Positions 7,601-12,443 of a stretch of 12,443 nucleotides of DNA are shown in pieces. The DNA lies in NCBI GenBank assembly GCA_022705365.1, contig JAKJEP010000068.1, positions 1 to 12,443 of the forward strand. Reading direction: 5' to 3'. Made by a program: the position numbers and the translations under genes. The notes under the pieces are model-generated. The model worked only from the letters and a program-made list of their open reading frames with translations, was not told where the DNA came from and ran no database searches. How positions within the stretch are numbered: the first letter of the stretch is position 1; each line of letters begins with the position of its first letter. This stretch comes from Planctomycetota bacterium. GTDB taxonomy: Bacteria > Planctomycetota > Phycisphaerae > Sedimentisphaerales > SM23-30.

Positions 7601-8485
7601 GATAGCGTCACTCTGGGACAAACCGGTATCGCAAACGGCTGCCAGATCCGGTGCCGCCGGAGCCAAAGCTCCCGTATCGTAGCAAAGGATCAGCGGCGAC
7701 GAAACGGGGCTGGTTCCGGAAAGAACCGCCGTTGCTGTAATCGAATTTTCTGCCCCCGATTCTGATCCGTCCAGGTCATCTGCCGCAAAAGTATATTGGT
7801 AAGTCTCGTAGGTAGTGCTGATTGCAGCGTTTGGATTGGCTCCGATATCCGTTGAAATCGCAAAACGGTTCACATAGGCATAATTTTCCCGGCCGTAAAA
7901 CTGAAAAGTATGCCAGCCGGCTTCCAGATCCCACGACATCACCGCTGGATTATCCGCTTCTGTCGTGGCGGTCACAGCATGATAAGACCCCACGGTATCA
8001 CTCCACAGCGCCGGCCCGGTATCGCCAGGCTGCCAGGTGTCGTCAATATTCACAAAAATGGAATTTTCCGCTGCGGAATACCAGTTTACATAGGCCCGGA
8101 CATAGTACACCCCGGGGGTGGTAAGATAAAATTGATAGGCAGCCGAGCCAGCCGGATTGGCGGCGGTGCTGTAGGCACGTATATACGTGGACCAGGACCG
8201 CATGGGATACTGAATGACCCCCATCTCCGCATCAATCACCACCGTGCCGTTCGTTTCGTAGAATACCGTATCGTTCTGTCCCACCGCTGTCCCCAGCAAC
8301 ACACCATGATTAGATACATTCACCACGCTATTAGTCCGAGCAGTCAATTGCAGGGTCCCCTGACCTTGGCTGGTAATACCATCCGTAGTGCTGGATCCTG
8401 TATCGCTTGCCGCTAAAAGATTCACATCGAACGGCGCAATCGGTGCCAATAATATCCGGTTTTCCAGGTTTTCCACTTGAAGCAT
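4589..8485 (-). CDS. Giant LEPR-XLL-type surface protein with CBM-like and Ig-like domains; reading frame broken near the 3' end
   Basis: A 1298-residue frame from the ATG at 8485 (GGAAG 7 nt upstream). Residues 5-15 (ENLENRILLAP) are a variant of the LEPR-XLL motif that opens many huge planctomycete surface or secreted proteins. Residues about 75-215 resemble a CBM6/35-like beta-sandwich (GVYYVRAYVNWY, SIFVNIDD, WHTFQFYGRE). Ig-like domains cover about 275-375, 376-480, 481-580, 581-683 and 817-917, each ending near a D-x-AGN motif. Many are introduced by a repeated S-D-[T/S]-G-x-S-x-x-D-x-[I/L]-T element (27, 285, 387, 491, 827). Two SbsA/Big-type domains (about 684-815 and 918-1037) share GAGGDG-x-FG-x-GNE. 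Residues 1040 to the end are short beta-repeats rich in G, I and V. No classical signal peptide or transmembrane anchor is seen. The stop at 4589 falls in the middle of the last region, which continues in another frame. The function is probably adhesive or structural, or glycan binding. Confidence 0.85.
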   Translation of the reverse strand: MLQVENLENRILLAPIAPFDVNLLAASDTGSSTTDGITSQGQGTLQLTARTNSVVNVSNHGVLLGTAVGQNDTVFYETNGTVVIDAEMGVIQYPMRSWSTYIRAYSTAANPAGSAAYQFYLTTPGVYYVRAYVNWYSAAENSIFVNIDDTWQPGDTGPALWSDTVGSYHAVTATTEADNPAVMSWDLEAGWHTFQFYGRENYAYVNRFAISTDIGANPNAAISTTYETYQYTFAADDLDGSESGAENSITATAVLSGTSPVSSPLILCYDTGALAPAAPDLAAVCDTGLSQSDAITHTANAVFTGTAETGATVWLRVGGENRRSTTADGSGNYSVTAQAGDLAEGANLVDIYYVDRAGNISPDSADLSLVLDRGIPIPAVPDLAAASDSGRSHLDNLTNISEVIVSGPAGAAEALSTVWLRINGADCTSTMADMTGAYSFTLSSGDLAEGDNLLDVYCIDTAGNISSDSADLAVTLDTTAPIAGIVNLQPGSDTGVSNHDHITSLPTPTVEGTTEPFALVDLYLNGGYVAQLTASAEGYWSCTFATGALVTGTNEVSVRATDLAGNLSASSAILQIILESEGQTPTTPALLPGIGVITPAGQCHINHTDPQITGNAAPDSIVQILVAGMEAGTAEADESGNWTFSFSANDLAEGLNQIEIISTDPAGNVGRSAPLLLTVDTIAPVLQRYYPCGSIAQTVDTLSLFLDTDILDLTALAGGEGFALWGAGGDGSFGEGNEYVIPIAEFDFEPASQCVRLRLDEEVADDAYRLVIDPAASLRDWAGNPARAAETVSQSDPLCDQGILMLEFSIDTVAPAIPAAPVLAEISDSGRYSEDAITCLAPLNVRVSAEAGVSVEVFCNGSSVGLATEIAPGIYATVIPESLIREGPNQLAAQAADAVGNQSVWSSLGSFVYDSTSPAVADIEVNSLYHNQGPGEIRVIFSEANIDAESIVAAGNYRLVGAGGDGIFGNGNETEIHFSSIAYHAAGRAILLSAPQTATGISAIEPDRYRLMVLAEKEVTDLAGNGLAETAVQEFWVVPAAVLQHDQSYHYTDESGHKLTVRLSGPGQVQMVFGAEVGSANKIETILVTGTTEETNLKIQSSRAGGTVLVGEILIDGPLNILEGKYVQITGRLVAEGQVHQISLGSIAAEAFVDVQAHAEGVRLTTGSVGTDAVIQVDGHLAVLHMASFAGSTISAGSAGKITIQNGDMQGNLNITEGNLENLVVAKGDFSGRLEVASLLGCLHVRQGTISADVFADAVGTISCRKMADNVIRSAGDIEAVQVRRAENISVSAAGDRA

Positions 8486-8540
8486 AGTATATCTTCCACG
8501 ACCAAAGTACGAATCAAGTCCTTCCGAGTTATTATCCTAT

Positions 8541-8557
8541 CGGTCAGAAATTGCGGG
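8541..8557 (-). repeat. Degenerate third copy of the terminal repeat
   Basis: CGGTCAGAAATTGCGGG matches the right terminal repeat (CCGTGAGAAATGCGGG) except for two substitutions and one inserted T. It lies 44 bp outside the left repeat, in the opposite orientation to it. It may be the remnant of another insertion or of a larger parent element; chance similarity cannot be excluded for so short a match. Confidence 0.4.
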
Positions 8558-8601
8558 AAGATAATATAAATCTTCTAGGATTTGTAGAATACTTTGTATA
8601 A

Positions 8602-8621
8602 CTAGCCCGCATTTCTCACGG
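8602..8621 (+). repeat. Left terminal inverted repeat of the MITE-like element
   Basis: Sequence CTAGCCCGCATTTCTCACGG, exactly complementary to the repeat at 8835-8854. The match stops at both borders: the next outer bases (8601 and 8855) and the next inner bases (8622 and 8834) do not pair. Confidence 0.9.
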
Positions 8622-8623
8622 AC

Positions 8624-8767
8624 TTTCGATTTTCAGCGGCCTTTTTGCCCGCCTTCTTCGTTCTCGTCGCTATCTATCCTCAACATATATTCTTATATGC
8701 CTGCGGAAGATAGCTCCTGCGGCCTCGAAGGCGGACAAACATTCATGCTGAAAACAGACTGTCGAAA
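8624..8767. repeat. Nested internal inverted repeats (long foldback) inside the element
   Basis: Five perfect arm pairs of 6 to 8 bp are stacked around a TTCT loop at 8690-8693, separated by short mismatched stretches. Transcribed from either side, this would form a long irregular hairpin. The tip (8669-8714) alone pairs GCTATCT with AGATAGC around a CATATA/TATATG stem. Confidence 0.75.
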
Positions 8768-8834
8768 CTGGTGGACTGAAAAATGGTACATACGAGATTC
8801 TGAGCCAAGAAGTTATCAATTATTTGTCAAAATC

Positions 8835-8854
8835 CCGTGAGAAATGCGGGCTAG
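8835..8854 (-). repeat. Right terminal inverted repeat of the MITE-like element
   Basis: CCGTGAGAAATGCGGGCTAG, the exact reverse complement of 8602-8621. A 67-nt segment (8768-8834) with no partner on the left side separates it from the internal foldback. Confidence 0.9.
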
Positions 8855-8912
8855 CCGGATATGGTCCAATAATCCTGAGGGGAATAGTGTTGATATGACG
8901 GCATCAGGCCAA

Positions 8913-9725
8913 TTAAATAAGTTCAGCAGCACTGCTGGGGACCCAGGTCTGGGTGTCATCAGAGAGGCGGATGCGGAGCCAGCCGCTGCGCTGTTCGAGC
9001 AGATCGAATTCGGTCCCGGCGTGAAGCGGCTGCTTGAAACTTTCCGCGTAGTTCTCGCCGTCACCCTGGCGGGCCACCACACTCTCAGCCACAATGACAC
9101 CCTGGGGATTTTTCCAGGCGTGATAGGCATCCAGCAGGACCGAACCGGCCAAAAAAAGGGCAAACAGGGCCGCAGCCAGCGTGAACCAGCGGGCAAAACG
9201 GAAGCGTGCCCAGAACAGCCAGAGCAAGGCAGCCAGCCATGCGACGGACCAGCCGACGCAGGCCAGGAGAAAGCGGGTCCGCAGACTAAAATCATAATGC
9301 CAGAAAAAGAGGGTGTGCAGTACGCGTTTCTCGGCCTGGACGGGGATCTGGTCCAGCCGTTTGGAGCGGGCAAAGGCCAGATTGCGGTCCAGATCGGCAT
9401 TGGCACGGCCGGTTTTTTCCGCCCGGCGGTAGTTCAATATGGCCCGGCCCAGTTCCCCCTTGAGCAGGTAGGCGTTGCCAAGGTTATAATACAGGTATTG
9501 GTTGGCGATGCCGCCTTCCTCGACGATTTTTTGATACCGTAGAATGGCCTGGTCGTAATGGTTCCGTGCAGCGTCCGGGTCGGCACGCACCTGTTCATTA
9601 CCCTGCCGAAAGGCAAGCTGGGCTTCGCTGGCCAGCCGGTAGGCTTCCTCCGGCGTCAGCTTGGCCTGAACGGCAGTCGCGGCCGGCAATAACACCATCA
9701 ATAGGGTCCACAATCCTTTTTTCAT
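8913..9725 (-). CDS. batE: BatE-like protein: TPR repeats, two membrane segments and a C-terminal SH3-like domain
   Basis: 270 residues. The N-terminus is a signal peptide (MKKGLWTLLMVLLPAATAVQA), so the next part should be outside the cytoplasmic membrane. Residues about 52-120 are TPR-like (DAARNHYDQAILRYQKIV, then YLYYNLGNAYLLKGELGRAILNYRRAE). Two hydrophobic segments lie at about 153-171 and 180-198. Residues 208-268 look like a bacterial SH3 domain (VIVAESVVARQGDGENY, then LHAGTEFDLLEQRSGWLRIRLSD and TWVPSSAAELI). This order is that of BatE, the last member of the Bat operons linked to aerotolerance and stress in Bacteroidetes, spirochaetes and planctomycetes. Its ATG overlaps the batD stop (ATGA, 9722-9725), indicating translational coupling. 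What the Bat complex does mechanistically is not settled. Confidence 0.8.
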   Translation of the reverse strand: MKKGLWTLLMVLLPAATAVQAKLTPEEAYRLASEAQLAFRQGNEQVRADPDAARNHYDQAILRYQKIVEEGGIANQYLYYNLGNAYLLKGELGRAILNYRRAEKTGRANADLDRNLAFARSKRLDQIPVQAEKRVLHTLFFWHYDFSLRTRFLLACVGWSVAWLAALLWLFWARFRFARWFTLAAALFALFLAGSVLLDAYHAWKNPQGVIVAESVVARQGDGENYAESFKQPLHAGTEFDLLEQRSGWLRIRLSDDTQTWVPSSAAELI

Positions 9726-11581
9726 TTTCCGTTTTTCTTGCCCAATTGCTTCAATAAAACTTTTATTTCTTCCGGATCGGCCGCTGCAGAATCACCGGCA
9801 TTGGCGGCAAAACGGCTTGCTTCACAGTCCTGGAGAATATCATAGAATCGTTCCACCGCCCGCGGCTCCTGCCCGTCGGCCAGCAGCAGCCCTTTACAAT
9901 CCAGCGCCGTCAGAGAAGTCGATACGCGATTGTATCGGTCGCCGATAAACGCCCGCAGAATTTCCGCCAGCTCCGGCTTGAAGGTTTTCGCGTCCGCTCC
10001 CCGCTGGATTCTGAGCCGATGTAATTTTTGGATGGCATTATTCGCCGCCCCCGCCTGCCGCCGGGCCGCCTGACGCACCGGATCGCTCCGCCGGGACCAT
10101 CGAACCAGGGACAGAACAAAAAACAATACCGGCGGTCCGGCCAGTAGAATCAGATATACCGGCTGGGTAATCGCCCGAACCGGGGAAAAGCCGGCGTTCA
10201 GCAGCAGCAGCGGCCCTTCATAGTTGGCGGCGATACCCTGCCGCACGGCTTCCAGTTCCCGCGTTTGCGGCTGGAGAGAAATCCCTTCCGCCTGGGCAGC
10301 GGTTATGGTTTTTGCCTGGCTTACCTGCAGCGGGATCGGATCGCTGCGGACCGTTACATAGTTACCTTCCTCCACATTGAAATAACTCAGCGGGATGCCG
10401 GGTATTTCGGTGACATCGGCGGTATTGGCCCGGATGGTTTGGGTAAATATCTTTTGTTTTCCTTCCGTCCGGGGGGCGGACTGGTCGGCTGGAATCTTGA
10501 AATTCTCCGCCAGAGGAGCGATGCGGCTCAGATCGGGCGCGGTGACCGGTTTCAGGAAATTCCCGCTGATGGTGATGGTCAGGGTAATCGGGTCACCGAC
10601 CTTCACCTCGGTCGGCTGGGCGGAGCTTTGGATGGAATAGCGGCCCACCAGGCCGTTGAAATCGGCGGGCCGGCCCTCCGCCGGCAGGGGAAGAACCGTC
10701 ATGGTAAGGGGCTGGGAGGCGGCATGAAACCGTTTGTACTCTCGCTGGTTAAAGAAATTGTCAAAGAAGGGGTCGCGGCGGCGGCCGCTTCTGGCAACGG
10801 CGATCTGGCAGGTAAGGGTGGAAGCCGGAATCTCGAGATCGCCGGTCTTTTTCGGAATGAGAATTTTGGAAAAGGAAACCTTTACACAACTTTGCCCCTG
10901 AAACGTTTCCGAATTTTGTTGCGCATTTACGGCTTCGTTATTAACATTGATTTGCAACACTTTATCATCGGCCGCGGACGATTGGGGAGCATCTTCCACC
11001 AGAAAGGCATCCTCCTGCAATACGGGCACGGAAAAGACAAAGTCGCCGATACTGCGCACAATATCCGTTTGAATGTACCAGTTCACCGTCATAATAACCG
11101 GCTGACCGAGGTAGCACCGGGAATCGGAAAAGGTGGTTTCCAGATGGATTTTATCGGTGGTTTGCGGGGACAGAACCATGACCTCTACCGGATTGGTCTG
11201 GTAGTTGTTGCCATCCACTTCGACAGTAACCGCCGGAAGCCGGTGGACGCCCGTGCTGGCGGCGGTCAGTTGATAGATCATTACATATCGTTTGACCACA
11301 TTTTGGCTCTGCCTGCCGTTAATAATGGTTATGCTGGTTTGGGAAATGTTCTGCCCGCGGATGCTTTGCGGCGACCAGGGCTGCAAAGGGGTGACATCGG
11401 CCTTCCCAGGCTGGTCGGAACCGTCAATAATGATCTGGTACTGGAACGGCTCGCCCTGATAAATATCGCCATCCTGAACCGCGCTAGAAACGCGAACCGT
11501 ATCGCTTCCGGCAGCAATAACGGCCGGAACAAAACCAAACAAGGCCATGTACACGGCAAAAATGTAGTAGCGTATCTTCAT
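9722..11581 (-). CDS. batD: BatD family protein (Bat/aerotolerance operon)
   Basis: 619 residues with an N-terminal signal peptide (MKIRYYIFAVYMALFGFVPAVIAA). The long extracytoplasmic part consists of beta-sandwich repeats typical of BatD: VRVSSAVQDGDIYQGEPFQYQI near the start, later SDSRCYLGQPVIMTVNWY, SFSKILIPKKTGDLEIP, VGRYSIQSSAQPTEVKVGDPITLTITISG, and TEIPGIPLSYFN before the membrane. One transmembrane helix lies at about 474-495 (PVYLILLAGPPVLFFVLSLVRW). It is followed by a basic cytoplasmic tail of about 124 residues that includes a helical domain (AEILRAFIGDRYNRVSTSLTALD). BatD proteins are thought to work beside the VWA proteins BatA and BatB, which presumably lie upstream beyond the window. 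The start codon abuts the preceding stop (TAAATG), with GGAG about 12 nt before it inside the upstream gene. It overlaps batE by 4 bp. Confidence 0.85.
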   Translation of the reverse strand: MKIRYYIFAVYMALFGFVPAVIAAGSDTVRVSSAVQDGDIYQGEPFQYQIIIDGSDQPGKADVTPLQPWSPQSIRGQNISQTSITIINGRQSQNVVKRYVMIYQLTAASTGVHRLPAVTVEVDGNNYQTNPVEVMVLSPQTTDKIHLETTFSDSRCYLGQPVIMTVNWYIQTDIVRSIGDFVFSVPVLQEDAFLVEDAPQSSAADDKVLQINVNNEAVNAQQNSETFQGQSCVKVSFSKILIPKKTGDLEIPASTLTCQIAVARSGRRRDPFFDNFFNQREYKRFHAASQPLTMTVLPLPAEGRPADFNGLVGRYSIQSSAQPTEVKVGDPITLTITISGNFLKPVTAPDLSRIAPLAENFKIPADQSAPRTEGKQKIFTQTIRANTADVTEIPGIPLSYFNVEEGNYVTVRSDPIPLQVSQAKTITAAQAEGISLQPQTRELEAVRQGIAANYEGPLLLLNAGFSPVRAITQPVYLILLAGPPVLFFVLSLVRWSRRSDPVRQAARRQAGAANNAIQKLHRLRIQRGADAKTFKPELAEILRAFIGDRYNRVSTSLTALDCKGLLLADGQEPRAVERFYDILQDCEASRFAANAGDSAAADPEEIKVLLKQLGKKNGK

Positions 11582-12443
11582 TTACCAGTCTCTCTCCACC
11601 GGTCTATAGCCGCCGATCCGCTCCTTCTGTTTTTCCTCCTTGCGGCGTCTTTCCTCATCCAGAATCTGCTGGGCAGTGGCGTCCGGGGCCTGCATTTCTT
11701 CCTGGGGCTGCTTTGGTTCCTGCTGCTGCTCCTGCTGATCCTCTTGCGGTTGTTGCTCTGGTTGTTTCTGCTGTTCCTGCTGCTCCTGCTGCTGGTTTTG
11801 CTGCTCTTGTTGATCTTTTTGTTCTTGTTGCTGCTGCTGTTGTTGTTGTTGTTTGGGAAAAGCATCCAGTGCCTTTTGCAGATTTTCTATCGCAGCGTTT
11901 TCCGCCTCCAGGGCCGGCTGGGGCTGTGTCTGGTGAAGCTGATCCGCGGCCGACTGCTGGTGCTGGGTCGCCTGCTCTAATTCGTTGTTCACCGTCTCCA
12001 GCATCTGGCGGTTTTGCTCCATCTTCTGGGCTGCGTCCGGATCCGGCGGGGTCTGCCCGTCTTGCTGGGCCTGTGCCTGGGACTGTTCCTGCTGCTGGAT
12101 CATTTGCTGCGCTTCCGTCTGCACATCGGCGGTATCTTTCCGCAGGGTCTGCTGCTGCTCCGCAAGCTGGTTAAAATCCTCCTGTTTCGGGTCAGGTGGA
12201 TTCTGCGGCAACTGGGCGGTTTGACCGGCCAGTTCTGTCTGCCGTCCCAGCAGTTTCTTGATCTTCTCGGCCAGGTCCTGCTGTTGCTGCTGTTGTTTCT
12301 GCTGCTCCTGCTGTTTCTTCAACTGATCGAGAATATCCTTCATAATCAGGCCGATGACTTCGATATTGTGGATGGCGTCCGGGTCATCGGGATGAATCTT
12401 CAGGACCTCACGATATTGCTGGATACTGGTGGTAAAGGCCTCG
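11582..12443 (-). CDS. BatC-like TPR and glutamine-rich protein, 5' end beyond the window
   Basis: The frame is open to the right edge, giving 286 residues. An internal ATG at 12343 is not the real start, because the 33 codons before it encode half of a TPR (SIQQYREVLKIHPDDPDAIHNIEVI). After the TPR, residues are strongly helical and Gln-rich: a coiled-coil-like stretch (LAEKIKKLLGRQTELAGQTAQL), then runs of Q broken by E, K and P. The C-terminus, ILDEERRRKEEKQKERIGGYRPVERDW, resembles the acidic-basic tail ending in a V-x-[K/R]-DW motif seen in BatC or BatB-TPR proteins. Whether a VWA domain (BatB fusion) lies upstream cannot be seen. Its stop TAA directly abuts the batD ATG. The role is presumably protein-protein interaction in the Bat complex. 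Confidence 0.75.
   Translation of the reverse strand, partial: EAFTTSIQQYREVLKIHPDDPDAIHNIEVIGLIMKDILDQLKKQQEQQKQQQQQQDLAEKIKKLLGRQTELAGQTAQLPQNPPDPKQEDFNQLAEQQQTLRKDTADVQTEAQQMIQQQEQSQAQAQQDGQTPPDPDAAQKMEQNRQMLETVNNELEQATQHQQSAADQLHQTQPQPALEAENAAIENLQKALDAFPKQQQQQQQQQEQKDQQEQQNQQQEQQEQQKQPEQQPQEDQQEQQQEPKQPQEEMQAPDATAQQILDEERRRKEEKQKERIGGYRPVERDW
11710..11851 (-). repeat. Glutamine-coding CAG/CAA low-complexity tract in the BatC-like gene
   Basis: Coding-strand CAA and CAG codons dominate. They include an unbroken run of nine Gln codons at 11825-11851, then Q-rich units with E, K, D and P. Mixed CAA/CAG use indicates selection for polyglutamine at the protein level and not a simple trinucleotide expansion. 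On the opposite strand this tract produces a spurious poly-leucine frame. Confidence 0.85.

Larger units (their letters stand above)
8602..8854. mobile_element. Non-coding MITE-like foldback element with 20-bp terminal inverted repeats
   Basis: The ends are perfect 20-bp inverted repeats (8602-8621 and 8835-8854). Inside lies a chain of nested inverted pairs around one centre near 8691: TTTCGA/TCGAAA (8624, 8762), TTTTCAGC/GCTGAAAA (8630, 8747), CCGCCTTC/GAAGGCGG (8649, 8727), GCTATCT/AGATAGC (8669, 8708) and CATATA/TATATG (8684, 8694). No transposase or other ORF is present, so it would need to be mobilised in trans. The outermost four bases are CTAG on both sides. Because CTAG is palindromic it could be a 4-bp target duplication, leaving a 16-bp terminal repeat starting CCCGCATTTC. 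Terminal CC and a 4-bp duplication would fit IS1380-type ends, but this is inference. It separates batE from the LEPR-XLL gene and could affect transcription between them. Confidence 0.75.
8486..8912. other. Intergenic region between batE and the LEPR-XLL gene
   Basis: A 427-bp non-coding stretch with both flanking genes on the minus strand. It holds the MITE-like element (8602-8854), a TIR-like remnant (8541-8557) and a small hairpin (GAAGAT 8557-8562 with ATCTTC 8570-8575). Only weak promoter-like pieces for the LEPR-XLL gene are present, such as a minus-strand GATAAT between 8530 and 8540 without a good -35. Read-through from the Bat operon is possible. The 58 bp between the element and the batE stop show no terminator. 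Confidence 0.7.

Noticed and set aside
8844..9542. Plus-strand frame of 232 codons across the right terminal repeat and batE
   Set aside because: It is a shadow of batE, whose minus-strand product has a signal peptide, TPR and SH3-like domain and is coupled to batD.
10265..11980. Long plus-strand open frame of 571 codons with a poly-leucine stretch
   Set aside because: It lies opposite batD and the Gln-rich gene. The Leu run is the complement of CAG/CAA codons, the residue composition is unnatural and no family is recognisable.
12341..12343. ATG at 12343 as the start of the Gln-rich protein
   Set aside because: The same frame stays open to the window edge, and the upstream codons encode a clear TPR half-motif.

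Overview
The window looks like part of a Planctomycetota chromosome, most likely Phycisphaerae or a Sedimentisphaerales-like lineage. This rests on a giant surface-type protein that opens with a variant of the LEPR-XLL signature (N-terminal ENLENRILLAP) and carries Ig-like repeats, on a Bat (aerotolerance) operon, and on mixed Shine-Dalgarno use. It is an inference from protein style, not from a marker gene. No rRNA, tRNA, CRISPR array or phage genes are visible.

Left part (1-1982, minus strand): an aromatic amino acid operon. pheA (bifunctional chorismate mutase/prephenate dehydratase, with an ACT domain) is followed 19 bp later by a type I-beta DAHP synthase that runs off the left edge. A good sigma70-type promoter lies at 2052-2080. 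The 366-bp divergent spacer (1983-2348) also holds a perfect 9-bp-arm palindrome just ahead of the next gene.

Middle (2349-8485): a plus-strand U32 family protein with the DUF3656-type layout (RlhA-like rRNA hydroxylation factor) converges, with 13 bp between stop codons, on a very long minus-strand surface protein gene. That gene has a CBM-like domain, about five Ig-like repeats, two SbsA/Big-type domains and a C-terminal beta-repeat region. It is interrupted by a +1 frame change at about 4589-4600, so its last ~133 residues lie in another frame. The cause is either a real lesion or a one-base G-run error.

Spacer 8486-8912: a compact non-coding mobile element (8602-8854) with 20-bp perfect terminal inverted repeats and a nested internal foldback. 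It resembles a MITE, possibly with a palindromic CTAG target duplication. A decayed TIR-like sequence sits nearby at 8541-8557.

Right part (8913-12443, minus strand): a tightly coupled Bat operon read right to left. It consists of a BatC-like TPR/Gln-rich protein (5' end beyond the window), BatD (stop and start codons abut, TAAATG) and BatE (ATGA overlap). Nothing here is clearly a new defence or metabolic system. The points most worth a second look are the MITE-like foldback, the broken LEPR-XLL gene and the palindrome ahead of the U32 gene.
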